From the NCBI RefSeq assembly GCF_000972785.3, contig NZ_CP011253.3:5022001-5086000 (forward strand): DNA of 64,000 bases, read 5' to 3'. Made by a program: the position numbers and the translations under genes. Below, one piece after another: positions 8,671 to 17,446 of this stretch; the stretch's first letter is position 1, and each line of letters opens with the position of its first letter. This DNA comes from Pandoraea oxalativorans (lineage in GTDB: Bacteria; Pseudomonadota; Gammaproteobacteria; Burkholderiales; Burkholderiaceae). The notes beneath the pieces are model-generated. The model had not been told where the DNA came from. It did not search any database and saw only the letters and a program-made list of their open reading frames with translations.

Positions 8671-9534
8671 ATGCGCCTCGACAACGAACAAGAAAGCCAG
8701 AACGTCGAAGACCGCCGAGGTGGCGGATTCGGTGGACGTACCACCATCGGCATCGGCACGATCGTGGTTGCGCTCGCCGCCTCATACTTCTTCGGGATCG
8801 ACCCGCGCGTCATCATTCAGGGTTCGCAGATGATTCAGGGGCAGACGCAGTCTCAGCCCCAATCCGCGCCCACGCAGGCGCAGATCAACGACCCGAAGGC
8901 CGTTTTCACCCGCAAGGTGCTCGGCAACATCGAGCGCACCTGGACGACGGTCTTCCCGCAGCAGATTAACCGTCAGTACGTGCCGCCGAAGCTGGTGCTG
9001 TTCTCGGGCGCGACGCCTACGGCGTGCGGCACCGGCCAGACCGCGATGGGCCCGTTCTACTGCCCGGGCGACAGCAAGGTGTACATCGACTTGCAGTTCT
9101 ACGACGAACTGCGGCAACGTTTCGGCGCTGGCGGCGATTTCGCGCAGGCGTACGTCATCGCGCACGAAGTCGGCCATCACATCCAGAATCTGCTCGGCAT
9201 CTCCCAGAAGTTCGACGAGACGCGCCGCCGAGTCAGCGAGGCGCAAGCCAATGCGCTGTCGGTGCGGCTGGAATTGCAGGCGGACTGCTTCGCGGGCGTC
9301 TGGGCGGCCAATGCGGCCAGGGCGAACGACCAGTTGCTTGAGCCGGGCGACGTCGAGCAAGGCCTGAAAGCGGCGGCCGCCATTGGCGACGACCGTCTGC
9401 AACAGCAATCGCAGGGACGCGTGGTGCCCGAGTCGTTCACCCACGGCACGAGCGCTCAGCGGGTGTACTGGCTGCGTCAGGGCTGCAAACGGGCGACATG
9501 CGCAAGTGCGACACGTTTTCGGCCAAGCAACTGA
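8671..9534 (+). CDS. Neutral zinc metallopeptidase (YpfJ-like), C-terminus frameshifted
   Basis: Membrane-anchored zinc peptidase of the YpfJ family (287 residues as read). One transmembrane helix near residues 26-48 (TIGIGTIVVALAASYFFGID) follows a short charged N-terminus; the metal motif HEVGHH is at residues 165-170. Start chosen at the ATG at 8671 with an upstream GGGAG. Oddity: after R-V-Y-W-L-R-Q-G the reading frame gives K-R-A-T-C-A-S-A-T and stops at 9534, whereas the +1 frame gives G-L-Q-T-G-D-M-R-K-C-D-T-F-S-A-K-Q-L and stops at 9539, which fits the family C-terminus (G-D-x3-C-x-T-F). A single G appears to be missing from the run at 9480-9482. Catalytic residues are upstream of the break. 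Confidence 0.85.
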   Translation: MRLDNEQESQNVEDRRGGGFGGRTTIGIGTIVVALAASYFFGIDPRVIIQGSQMIQGQTQSQPQSAPTQAQINDPKAVFTRKVLGNIERTWTTVFPQQINRQYVPPKLVLFSGATPTACGTGQTAMGPFYCPGDSKVYIDLQFYDELRQRFGAGGDFAQAYVIAHEVGHHIQNLLGISQKFDETRRRVSEAQANALSVRLELQADCFAGVWAANAARANDQLLEPGDVEQGLKAAAAIGDDRLQQQSQGRVVPESFTHGTSAQRVYWLRQGCKRATCASATRFRPSN

Positions 9535-9736
9535 GCTGAACCGGGCCGGCTGGCGCGACGTCGACGTCAGGTGCGAAGGCTTCTGCTGCGGCAAGCGTCC
9601 TGTTCAGGCGCTTTTGGCGGCAGAACGGGTACAATAGCGGACTTTCCGCGACGCAATCGCTGGCCGCATTGGCTAGTTGGCCACCATCCCCAGTGCATTC
9701 GACGGCGCGCACTTACCAAGCCAGACAGGATTTAGC

Positions 9737-10831
9737 ATGAGCCTCAAATGCGGCATCGTCGGTTTGCCCAACGTCGGCAAGTCGACCCTTTTCAACGCGC
9801 TGACCAAAGCGGGCATTGCGGCCGAAAACTACCCGTTCTGCACCATCGAGCCGAACGTCGGCGTGGTGGAAGTGCCGGACCCGCGTCTGGGCAAGCTCGC
9901 CGAGATCGTGAAGCCCGAGCGCATCATGCCGGCGACGGTCGAATTCGTGGACATCGCCGGTCTGGTGGCCGGTGCCTCGAAGGGTGAAGGTCTGGGCAAC
10001 CAGTTCCTCGCCAACATCCGCGAAACGGACGCCATCACGCACGTCGTGCGCTGCTTCGAAGACGAAAACGTCATTCACGTCGCAGGCAAGGTGAATCCGA
10101 TTTCGGACATCGAAGTCATTAACACCGAACTGGCGCTGGCCGATCTGGGCACCGTCGAGAAGGCGCTGCAACGCTATACGAAGGCAGCCAAATCGGGCAA
10201 TGACAAGGAAGCGGCAAAGCTGGTGGCCGTGCTGGAAAAGATCGTGCCGGTGCTGAACGAAGCACGTCCGGTGCGCTCGCTCAAGCTCTCCGACGACGAA
10301 CTGGCGCTCATCAAGCCGTTCTGCCTGATCACGGCCAAGCCGACGATGTACGTCGCGAACGTGAAGGACGACGGCTTCGAGAACAACCCGCATCTGGAAG
10401 CGGTGCGCAAGTACGCCGAAGCCGAGAACGCGCCGGTCGTGGCGGTGTGCGCTGCCATCGAAGCGGAAATCGGGGACATGGACGATGCCGACAAGGCCGA
10501 GTTCCTGGCCGACATGGGCATGGACGAGCCGGGCCTCGACCGCGTGATTCGCGCGGGCTTCAAGCTGCTGGGCTTGCAAACGTACTTCACGGCAGGTGTG
10601 AAGGAAGTGCGCGCCTGGACGATCCACGTGGGCGACGCCGCGCCGCAAGCGGCCGGCGTGATCCACACCGACTTCGAGCGCGGCTTCATCCGCGCACAGA
10701 CCATCGCCTTCGACGACTACATCCAGTACAAGGGCGAACAAGGCGCGAAGGAAGCGGGCAAGATGCGCGCCGAAGGCAAGGAATACGTCGTGCACGACGG
10801 CGACGTGATGAACTTCCTGTTCAACGTCTGA
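9737..10831 (+). CDS. ychF: Redox-regulated ATPase YchF (OLA1-type)
   Basis: Obg-family P-loop protein YchF, 364 residues, the usual length. Walker [15 protein letters not shown] is at the N-terminus; the switch region [20 protein letters not shown] and the NxxE motif in place of NKxD are typical and explain its ATP preference; the C-terminal TGS-like domain includes [19 protein letters not shown] residues and ends in DVMNFLFNV. It binds ribosomes and is implicated in oxidative-stress responses. Start at the ATG at 9737, after GGATTTAGC; the longer frame to 9677 is not conserved. It ends at a strong terminator. Confidence 0.97.
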   Translation: MSLKCGIVGLPNVGKSTLFNALTKAGIAAENYPFCTIEPNVGVVEVPDPRLGKLAEIVKPERIMPATVEFVDIAGLVAGASKGEGLGNQFLANIRETDAITHVVRCFEDENVIHVAGKVNPISDIEVINTELALADLGTVEKALQRYTKAAKSGNDKEAAKLVAVLEKIVPVLNEARPVRSLKLSDDELALIKPFCLITAKPTMYVANVKDDGFENNPHLEAVRKYAEAENAPVVAVCAAIEAEIGDMDDADKAEFLADMGMDEPGLDRVIRAGFKLLGLQTYFTAGVKEVRAWTIHVGDAAPQAAGVIHTDFERGFIRAQTIAFDDYIQYKGEQGAKEAGKMRAEGKEYVVHDGDVMNFLFNV

Positions 10832-10854
10832 CGCCAGCGTCTGCCAAACGACAA

Positions 10855-10888
10855 ACACCCCAGCCGATGTGCTGGGGTGTTTTGTTTT
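10855..10888 (+). terminator. Intrinsic terminator of ychF
   Basis: Ten-base-pair stem ACACCCCAGC/GCTGGGGTGT with a 6-nt loop, followed by TTTGTTTT. It starts 24 bp after the ychF stop. Confidence 0.92.
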
Positions 10889-10909
10889 GGGCGTTGGAAT
10901 GGGTAGCCG

Positions 10910-11251
10910 CTAACGCGTTAAAAGCCGCGTTTCAAGAACGGTTTGCATATCGCGCCTGCCATCGGCAATCAGGTCGATGATGACCTGCTTCCCAAGGACC
11001 CGGTAGATAACGCGATACGGCTTGAACGCCACCTGTCGGTACTCCCGGATGCCTAGCGAACTGAGTTCTCTGGGGTAATTACCGCGCTCAGGCCATCGCT
11101 CCAGGCCTGACACAGCCTCCATCAACTGATCCAAAACGTAGTCGACGTTTTGCTGACAATCGAATTCTGCGATGTAGTCGTAAATCCCTTCAAGATCACC
11201 TTCGGCACCGTCGGTCAACAACACTTCGTACTTGACCACGATTTTCGTCAC
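10910..11251 (-). CDS. RelE/ParE superfamily toxin
   Basis: Small basic toxin of the RelE/ParE fold, 113 residues. The pattern fits the family: LTDGAEGDLEGIYDYIAE near the N-terminus, RWPERGNYPRELSSLGIREYRQV in the middle (broken here for length) and FKPYRVIYRV with DGRRDMQ at the end. RelE members cleave mRNA on the ribosome while ParE members poison gyrase; the sequence does not decide between them, and there is no complete RelE-type catalytic set that I can place. Its ATG overlaps the antitoxin stop in an ATGA junction, so the antitoxin is made first, as is normal for such pairs. Confidence 0.87.
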   Translation of the reverse strand: MTKIVVKYEVLLTDGAEGDLEGIYDYIAEFDCQQNVDYVLDQLMEAVSGLERWPERGNYPRELSSLGIREYRQVAFKPYRVIYRVLGKQVIIDLIADGRRDMQTVLETRLLTR

Positions 11252-11532
11252 TCCCCAGCTTTTCGCTTCTTGCGAAGACGAGCGACGACATCCGCGACCG
11301 GTTTGACTTTGCCCGCCGCCACATCCTGTTTGCCGAGGGCCAGCAATTTCAGCAGAGCCAAAGCCTCCTGCGTTTCCTCGTACGAAGCCACGTCTTGCAA
11401 CACAGCCTTGGCCTCACCGTTTTGCGTGATCACCAGCGGGGTGCGTTGCTCCGCGATCGTCGCCAATACCTCGGCGGCATTGGCTTTCAAGTAACTAATC
11501 GGCTTTACCTGTGTGGAGTAACGCATGTCCAT
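11248..11532 (-). CDS. Phd/YefM family antitoxin
   Basis: Antitoxin of the Phd/YefM type, about 94 residues from the ATG at 11532 (M-D-M-R-Y-S-T-Q). The signature core is SYLKANAAEVLATIAEQRTP followed by LVITQNGEAKAVLQD; the C-terminal third is charged and likely to be the flexible toxin-binding tail (KKRKAGE). The N-terminal domain binds DNA and should repress the pair together with the toxin. A start at 11526 or an upstream extension to 11586 is possible, but the extension would overlap the probable promoter. It is translationally coupled to the toxin gene by ATGA. Confidence 0.88.
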   Translation of the reverse strand: MDMRYSTQVKPISYLKANAAEVLATIAEQRTPLVITQNGEAKAVLQDVASYEETQEALALLKLLALGKQDVAAGKVKPVADVVARLRKKRKAGE

Positions 11533-11551
11533 ATGTCCATTTTCCCAGTTA

Positions 11552-11578
11552 GGACCGAATATAGTCCTTTTATGGTCC
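11552..11578 (-). promoter_or_regulatory. Promoter/operator candidate of the toxin-antitoxin pair
   Basis: On the minus strand the sequence reads GGACCAT, AAAA, GGACTATATTCGGTCC: two GGAC(C/T)AT direct repeats 11 bp apart and a terminal GGTCC that makes an inverted repeat with the first. TATATT inside it is a good -10 box about 20 bp before the antitoxin ATG. A regulator here would block the promoter; binding is inferred. Confidence 0.45.
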
Positions 11579-11780
11579 CATCTCAATGCCGGGACACTTT
11601 AGCGAGAGGGAGTATGGGATGACAGGAACCAATAGCGTCAGATGGGTTTGCTCGGCATCTTCATAGCCGTCCTATAGCTCCTTGAATGTAGGCCTGTTTC
11701 TGCGAGAAGCCTCACCGCATGGTCGCAGAATTATCGGAAGTCGCTCGGCGTTGCCGGCGCAACGACAAGCTGGCGACCCG

Positions 11781-12437
11781 TCATCCATCCCACCCTTCGC
11801 GGATGATGCGCGCGATCTGTTCTCCCGTCGCGCGGTTGTGGGCCTGCACCAGCGCGACGGCGCCGGCATCGTCGCCCGCCTCGCACAGACGCAGCAACTC
11901 GCGGTGCTCGTCGTGCGAGCGCGTCGCGTTGTCCTGCTTCTGCCACGTCAGGAACAGATAGCGACCGAGATTGAGTCGTGCCGTCGCCACCGCTCGTTGG
12001 AAGTACGGACGCTCCGCTTTCGCGTACAGCATGCCGTGGAAGGCCGCGTTACGCGTGACGATGTCCGTCAGTTCGGTGGCGGCCTCCAAGGCGTCCAGCG
12101 CAGCCCGCGCCCGCGCCAGATCCGCGCGCGACAGATTCGGCATTGCCAGCGCCATCAGACGTCCTTCCAACAACGCACGAAAGTCGGCCAATTCAAGTGC
12201 GTCGTCTTCCGTGAGCGCCGACACGGTCGTGCCGCGATTCGTCCGGCTTGTGGCCAGCCCGTCCGACGCGAGCATCGTCAGCGCCTCGCGCACCGGCACG
12301 TGGCTCACCCCGAGCGCCGCCGCGAGATGGTCCTGACGCAACGCCTCGCCTGGCTTCAACTCGCCGCGTCCGATCTGTTCCCGCAACGCCTCGTAAGTCC
12401 GCTCGACCGCCGTTCCCGTGCCCGCTTCCTGGCGCAT
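11781..12437 (-). CDS. GntR family regulator, FCD (FadR) subfamily
   Basis: GntR-type repressor of 218 residues. The N-terminal winged helix (residues 10-75) contains the signature PGEALRQDHLAAALGVSHVP and VREALTMLASDGL; the C-terminal FCD domain is all-helical and has candidate metal/ligand residues in FHGMLYAKAERPY and SHDEHRELL. FCD proteins sense small organic acids, often with a bound metal. It is divergent from a DASS-type anion transporter with a strong inverted repeat in between, so it most likely represses that transporter in the absence of its substrate. The ligand is unknown. Confidence 0.92.
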   Translation of the reverse strand: MRQEAGTGTAVERTYEALREQIGRGELKPGEALRQDHLAAALGVSHVPVREALTMLASDGLATSRTNRGTTVSALTEDDALELADFRALLEGRLMALAMPNLSRADLARARAALDALEAATELTDIVTRNAAFHGMLYAKAERPYFQRAVATARLNLGRYLFLTWQKQDNATRSHDEHRELLRLCEAGDDAGAVALVQAHNRATGEQIARIIREGWDG

Positions 12438-12459
12438 TAATTGGCTCCCTCGGTTAACT

Positions 12460-12485
12460 ATATATAATTAAGACGAATTATATAT
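12460..12485. promoter_or_regulatory. Inverted repeat, probable GntR operator
   Basis: Perfect 10-bp arms ATATATAATT and AATTATATAT separated by AAGACG, in the 70 bp between the divergent GntR and transporter genes. The AT-rich arms stand out in this GC-rich genome and overlap where both promoters must lie. FCD-type GntR sites are typically palindromes of this kind; binding is inferred. Confidence 0.75.
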
Positions 12486-12507
12486 TATCTGACGACAGGT
12501 AACGCCC

Positions 12508-14013
12508 ATGACTTCTGCCACGCCCTCCCCAACACCCGACCCGCCCGACCTCGCGCCCCCGATAGCACCGCCCACCGGCCCCTCGAAGGCCGCAGCCTCG
12601 GCATCGGATGCCCTCCACCCCAGCCATCTCTGGCGACATGGACTGCTGGCGTCGATCAGTGCGTCCGCCGGGTTCGCGCTGTACATCGCCGGGCTGCGTG
12701 GCGACACACTCGCCGTAGCCGTCGTGGTTCTGCTCTGTCTGAGCTACTGGGCGACGGGCTGGTTGCCGGACTTCCTCGTCTCGCTTCTGTTGATGTTCCT
12801 GCTGGCCACATGCACCTCGCTCGGCGCGACGGTCGTCTTCTCGGGTTTCACGTCGAGCGCGTTCTGGCTGGTCTTCAGCGGTGCGGTCATCGGCATGGCG
12901 CTGAGCGTCACGGGGCTTGGCGAACGGGTCGCCTCCCGGCTTGCCGATCACTGCGGTCATGCGTACGGTCTCGCGCTCATGGGGTTCGCCGCCATCGCGT
13001 TCGCGCTCGGTATCGGCATGCCCTCGACGCTCGGGCGCATCGCCATTCTCACCCCCATCGTGCTGAGCTTTTGCGACCGCGTCGGCCTCGTGCAAGGCCG
13101 CCCGGGACGCACCGGTCTGATGCTCGCCACCGCGCTCGCCAGTTGCGAGTTGTCGACGGCGATCCTTCCGGCCAACCTGCCCAACCTCGTCATGGCGGGC
13201 ACGGCCGAAACCGTGCTCGGTCTACGTCTCGGCTATGGCGAATACGCCGTGGCGTTGGTGCCTACGCTGGCCATCGTGCGAGGCGTCGTACTCGTGATCG
13301 TCGCGAGACGCCTCTTCCCGGACCGTCTGACAATGCGCGGTGGCGAGCGCGCGGACGCTTCAACCGCGATGAACACCGCGATGCGCCCCGACGAAAAGCG
13401 TCTGCTCGGCGCACTCGCGTTGATGCTCACGCTGTGGCTCACCGAACCGTGGCATCACATCGCTGCGGGCTGGGTGGGCCTTGGCGTGGCGCTGCTGTGC
13501 CTTGGACCGCTGCGACTGGTGAATCCGGACGCTTTTCTGGAACAGGTCAAACTCGCCCCGCTATGGTTCGTCGCGGCGATCATCGGACTGACGGCCGCGG
13601 TCGATCATGCCGGGCTGGCCAGCGCCTTGCGACCGGCGTTGGCGCGACTCGATCTGGCGCAGATGTCGACGATGCCCGCCTTTCTGATACTGGTTGCGCT
13701 ATCGATTGCGCTGACCTTTCTTGTCACCTCGAACGCAGCACCGGCGCTCTACACCCCCCTCGTCCCGGCGCTCGCGCTGGGTGCACCGTTGAGCGTGAAG
13801 GCCGTGTTGCTCGCACAGACCGTCGGCATTTCAACCATCGCGCTGCCGTATCAAGCGCCGCCCCTTGTGTTGGCGATGGCGCTGGCGGGCGTCGGCATTC
13901 GAGATGCCACGCGCTATTGCCTGGCGAGCGCCGCCGTCGCGCTGCTCACCGTTGTGCCGCTCACCGCACTGTGGTGGCAGATCGCCGGATTGCTGCATCG
14001 CGCGGCACCCTGA
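12508..14013 (+). CDS. SLC13/DASS-type anion:sodium symporter
   Basis: Polytopic inner-membrane protein of 501 residues with about 12 hydrophobic segments, consistent with the DASS/CitT/SLC13 family. After a Pro/Ala-rich cytoplasmic head (about 45 residues) the first half contains the substrate-loop region MPSTLGRIAILTPIVLSF and ILPANLPNLVMAGTAET; the second half has VTSNAAPALYTPLVPAL, the internal-repeat counterpart of the first loop. Such proteins import di- or tricarboxylates or sulfate-like anions. The divergent FCD-type regulator suggests a carboxylic acid substrate, which is inference. No catabolic gene is adjacent, so the pair probably handles uptake only. Confidence 0.82.
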   Translation: MTSATPSPTPDPPDLAPPIAPPTGPSKAAASASDALHPSHLWRHGLLASISASAGFALYIAGLRGDTLAVAVVVLLCLSYWATGWLPDFLVSLLLMFLLATCTSLGATVVFSGFTSSAFWLVFSGAVIGMALSVTGLGERVASRLADHCGHAYGLALMGFAAIAFALGIGMPSTLGRIAILTPIVLSFCDRVGLVQGRPGRTGLMLATALASCELSTAILPANLPNLVMAGTAETVLGLRLGYGEYAVALVPTLAIVRGVVLVIVARRLFPDRLTMRGGERADASTAMNTAMRPDEKRLLGALALMLTLWLTEPWHHIAAGWVGLGVALLCLGPLRLVNPDAFLEQVKLAPLWFVAAIIGLTAAVDHAGLASALRPALARLDLAQMSTMPAFLILVALSIALTFLVTSNAAPALYTPLVPALALGAPLSVKAVLLAQTVGISTIALPYQAPPLVLAMALAGVGIRDATRYCLASAAVALLTVVPLTALWWQIAGLLHRAAP

Positions 14014-14329
14014 TGAGCCGAAGGCATTCGGCACGCCAAACGTTCCGAAGCTATATTTCAAACGCCAGTTTTTGACATCCCCGCCGAGATACCATCGGAC
14101 GTACGCTGAATAAGGCGGCCGTCGTCGCTATTGCGGTTAGTGCGCATTGATTCTTTCGGAGAACGGCTCGTCTAATATGGAATCGTTCCTGCTGGCGCGC
14201 CGATATCGCTTGAAGTTCAAAACAATGTGCGCGCCACGTCACCGAACGACATCGCCGTCATGAAGAAGTAAAACGAGTACAAGCGCAACAGAGCAACGCC
14301 GTTTCATGCAGCCAGGGGGAGGACCTTGC
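14014..14329. other. Intergenic region without a convincing gene
   Basis: A small hairpin GCCGAA-N4-TTCGGC (14017-14032) follows the transporter and may help end its transcript, without a U-tract. TTGACA at 14072-14077 has no fitting -10. A 28-codon frame starting at 14176 has no ribosome site. GGGGGAGGA just before 14330 is the ribosome binding site of the GT87 gene. Confidence 0.5.
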
Positions 14330-15658
14330 ATGACATCGAAGCCGTCCGCCGTCGCTAACGTCACACGCAGCGCCCCACGCACGCGCCGCCACTGGTCGGA
14401 AGACCCGGCGCGCATTCGTCTTTACAGCGTGGCGGCCATCGTGCTCGCGCTCGCCGTGCTCGGCATCTGGGGATACCGCTATGCATGGAGCGCGACCCCG
14501 ACCATCAGCCCCATCGGGCTCGACTTCCTGCCGTTCTGGGGCGCGTCGCACTTCGTGTTGCAAGGGCATGCGCTCGATGCCTACAACGTCGATCTGATGA
14601 CGCAGGTGCAGATTGCCGAGCAACCCTGGGCGGACAAGATCGGCGGCGTCCTGCCGTGGCTCTACCCGCCGGTCGTGATGGTGTTTCTCGCGCCCATTGC
14701 GCTGCTGCCGTTCACCTACGCTTACACGTTGTACGCCTGCGTCGGCCTCGGGCTCTACTACGCCGCATTGCGACGCACCGCCCCGTGGCCGGGCGCGCGC
14801 TTGCCCGTTCTCGGCTTCCCCGGCGTGCTGCTGGTGATCATCGCCGGACAGATCGCGCTTTACACCACCGCACTCGCAGGCGTCGCGCTGGTCATGATGC
14901 GCAAACGCCCGGTGTGGGCCGGTGTGTTCGCGGGCCTGCTCTTCGTCAAGCCGCATGTCGCCCTGCTCTTCCCGCTGGCGTTCCTCTGCGCCCGCGAGTG
15001 GCGCGCGCTCGGCGCATGCATTGCGACGGTGATCGGCACGACGGTGCTGGCTGCGGCGGTCTTCGGCATCGATGTCTACACGACCTTCCTGCACGCCTCG
15101 GCGTTCGCGCGGCAGAGCATCGTCAACGGAACGGCGCAGATCGCGCGCGTGCCGACGTTCTTCATCACGGCACGGATGCTCGGCGCGTCCGTCGAAGTGG
15201 CGACTATCGTGCACGGCGTCATGGCGTTGTGCGCGGTCGCGGTGCTGATCGACTTCTGGCGGCGTCCGGGCGTCTTTGCCCTGCGCGCGGCAACGCTCGT
15301 GTGCGCAACGACGCTCGTCAGTCCTTACCTCTACGACTACGACCTCACGCTGCTCGCGCTTGTCATCGCATGGTACGTGCGCGACGGCATTGCGCGCGGC
15401 TGGCTGCGTGGCGAGCGCGAGTGGCTCGTGCTGTTGTGGATCACGCCCGCGCTCGGCCTGCTCGGCTCGTTGCAGATCGGCTTCCAGTTCCTGCCGTTCA
15501 TCACGCTCGGCACCCTCGCGATGCTGTGGCGACGCCGCCGTCGCCTCGCCCATGTGCCTGAGGTTCATCAGGCCGACGACGCGAAAACGTCGGGAGACGA
15601 CCATCCCGCCACCGCCCGCGCGCTCCGCACGGACACGACACCAGCGTTCACGAGGTAA
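14330..15658 (+). CDS. GT87/DUF2029-type membrane glycosyltransferase
   Basis: Integral membrane protein of 442 residues with roughly ten hydrophobic helices, matching the GT87 (DUF2029) family of polyprenyl-phosphate-sugar-dependent glycosyltransferases. The first periplasmic loop holds the conserved acidic spot GLDFLPFWGASHFVLQG and DAYN, and PWLYPPVVM follows, both characteristic of the family. GT-C enzymes of this sort take a lipid-phosphate sugar, which the downstream GT2 enzyme would supply. The ATG at 14330 follows a strong GGGGGAGG site, better than the ATG at 14306. Five bases separate it from the GT2 gene, indicating one operon. Confidence 0.8.
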   Translation: MTSKPSAVANVTRSAPRTRRHWSEDPARIRLYSVAAIVLALAVLGIWGYRYAWSATPTISPIGLDFLPFWGASHFVLQGHALDAYNVDLMTQVQIAEQPWADKIGGVLPWLYPPVVMVFLAPIALLPFTYAYTLYACVGLGLYYAALRRTAPWPGARLPVLGFPGVLLVIIAGQIALYTTALAGVALVMMRKRPVWAGVFAGLLFVKPHVALLFPLAFLCAREWRALGACIATVIGTTVLAAAVFGIDVYTTFLHASAFARQSIVNGTAQIARVPTFFITARMLGASVEVATIVHGVMALCAVAVLIDFWRRPGVFALRAATLVCATTLVSPYLYDYDLTLLALVIAWYVRDGIARGWLRGEREWLVLLWITPALGLLGSLQIGFQFLPFITLGTLAMLWRRRRRLAHVPEVHQADDAKTSGDDHPATARALRTDTTPAFTR

Positions 15659-15663
15659 TCGCC

Positions 15664-16875
15664 ATGCCCCGCGCAGCCGCTCCCCGTAACGACATCTCCC
15701 ATTCGCCGACCGCGCATCGCGGGCCATCGGGCACATCAGCCACCGCAGCCTCATCAGGCACGCCACTCATCTCGCTCGTCGTGCCGTGCCACAACGAAGC
15801 CCCTGCGCTCGACAAGTTCTACCGGGCCGTCTCCGCTGCCCTCGACAGCGTCCCCGACGCGCGCTTCGAGATCGTGTGCGTAAACGACGGCAGCACCGAC
15901 GACACACTCAGTTGCCTGCTTGCCTTGCGACGCGCCGACGCACGCATCCGCATCATCGACTTCACGCGCAACTTCGGTAAGGAAGCGGCCTTGAGCGCAG
16001 GCATAGACGAAGCACAAGGCGATGCCGTCATCCCCATCGACGCCGACCTTCAGGACCCGCCCGCCCTCATCCCGGTGATGATCGAACGCTGGCGCGACGG
16101 TGCGGAGGTCGTCCTCGCCAAGCGGACCAATCGCGCTAGCGACACCGTCGCCAAACGCGTGGCGGCGGGGTTGTATTACCGCGTTCATAACCGGTTGTCG
16201 GAAGTGAAGTTGCCGGAGAACGTGGGCGATTTCCGGTTGATGGACCGGCGCGTCGTGACTGCCATCAAGCGACTGCCCGAGCGCCGCCGCTTCATGAAAG
16301 GGCTGTTCGCGTGGGTCGGTTTTCACACGGAAATCGTGGAGTACGTGCGCGAACCTCGCGCCGCTGGCGAGTCGAAGTTCTCCGGATGGCGGCTGTGGAA
16401 TTTCGCGCTCGAAGGCATTACCAGCTTCAGCACGGTGCCGTTGCGATGCTGGACGTACATCGGCGTTTCGCTGGCGCTGATGTCGCTCGCGTACGGCAGC
16501 TATATCGTGATTCGCACGTTGTTGCACGGCATCGACGTGCCGGGCTACGCGTCGTTGCTCGTCGGCATCTTGTTTCTCGGCGGCATTCAGCTGGTCGGCA
16601 TCGGCGTCATCGGCGAATACGTGGGACGTATCTACTACGAATCGAAGGGACGACCGCTCTATCTCGTGCGCCGACGCTATCAATCCAGCGTCAAGGTCAG
16701 TCACTTGCCTGCGCGCACGGGCGTGCGCCACATCTCCGGCAAGATCACGCGCCTCGATACGTCCAGTACCGGTGAAGCAGGAAAGTCGTCGGTGGCACAG
16801 TCAGCACCACGGCCGCGATTCCGATCCAGTGGTTCCCGCCAAGGTGCTCGACCGTTCGTGCGACGCATGTCGTAA
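15664..16875 (+). CDS. GT2 polyprenyl-phosphate glycosyltransferase (GtrB/ArnC-like)
   Basis: Family 2 glycosyltransferase of 403 residues that loads a sugar onto polyprenyl phosphate. The catalytic domain spans about residues 35-260: SLVVPCHNEAPALDKF, VNDGSTDDTL, DADLQDPP (the D-x-D metal site) and GDFRLMDRRVV. Two membrane helices follow (about 262-290 and 300-330, ending GEYVGRIYYESKGRPLY), as in GtrB and DPMS-like enzymes. The C-terminal 60 residues after the helices are basic, low in complexity and unusual; this tail is encoded opposite the end of the gtrA gene (131-bp overlap). With GT87 and GtrA it forms a module for a membrane-lipid-linked sugar modification. Confidence 0.9.
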   Translation: MPRAAAPRNDISHSPTAHRGPSGTSATAASSGTPLISLVVPCHNEAPALDKFYRAVSAALDSVPDARFEIVCVNDGSTDDTLSCLLALRRADARIRIIDFTRNFGKEAALSAGIDEAQGDAVIPIDADLQDPPALIPVMIERWRDGAEVVLAKRTNRASDTVAKRVAAGLYYRVHNRLSEVKLPENVGDFRLMDRRVVTAIKRLPERRRFMKGLFAWVGFHTEIVEYVREPRAAGESKFSGWRLWNFALEGITSFSTVPLRCWTYIGVSLALMSLAYGSYIVIRTLLHGIDVPGYASLLVGILFLGGIQLVGIGVIGEYVGRIYYESKGRPLYLVRRRYQSSVKVSHLPARTGVRHISGKITRLDTSSTGEAGKSSVAQSAPRPRFRSSGSRQGARPFVRRMS

Positions 16876-17200
16876 GCAGCAGGCCGAAGAGCGACACCGG
16901 AAGAAAACGCGCGAGACTCGTGCGATGCACGCGTGCCGAAAAGCTCCATAACGTATTGAGCAGATAGGAGCACGGCGTCGCCACGCAAAATGCCACGGCG
17001 TTCGCGGGCACCGAACCTACGCCGAACGCTTCGATAAGCGTGATCGCCACGAACACGTGCACCGCCGTCGAAATCATCCCCGAGACACCGAAACGCATCA
17101 GCGGCACGAGCAGCGTGCGTATGAGGGGCGACGCACGCCAGCGCCGGGCGCGCGTGGTGGGCGCTTGCCTGTCGGAAGATGTCTGACGCAAATCCGGCAT
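16745..17200 (-). CDS. GtrA family membrane protein
   Basis: Small polytopic protein of 151 residues with four predicted membrane helices, fitting the GtrA (DPMS-associated, PF04138) family, e.g. RFGVSGMISTAVHVFVAITL, the helix with SYLLNTLWSFS and the C-terminal FLLHRYWTY, a strong family signature. GtrA proteins are thought to flip polyprenyl-phosphate sugar across the inner membrane. I start at the ATG at 17200; the longer frame to 17293 adds residues unlike the family. Unusually it runs against the GT2 gene and shares 131 bp with its 3' end. Confidence 0.85.
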   Translation of the reverse strand: MPDLRQTSSDRQAPTTRARRWRASPLIRTLLVPLMRFGVSGMISTAVHVFVAITLIEAFGVGSVPANAVAFCVATPCSYLLNTLWSFSARVHRTSLARFLPVSLFGLLLTTCVARTVEHLGGNHWIGIAAVVLTVPPTTFLLHRYWTYRGA

Positions 17201-17446
17201 CGGGACTGACTCGCTGAGGAAGACGACGAAATCGGTTCGCCTGACAATACCGGCACACGCGCATCGGGTTGCGAAAAGCTTGCACTGCAACATCGGCGCA
17301 GGCGCCCGTCAGGGTTGGACGATTAAGAATTTATGCCATTTCTTCCGAATTTGGGTTGCGTGCCTGAACGAGACGTCTAGGATTGCGAGGTATTACGCAG
17401 TCGATGTCGCAACAACAAGAAGCCGTCCCATCACAGGAGGAAGACA

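Noticed and set aside
14051..14242. 63-codon minus-strand frame before the GT87 gene
   Set aside because: No ribosome site and no conserved-looking residues.
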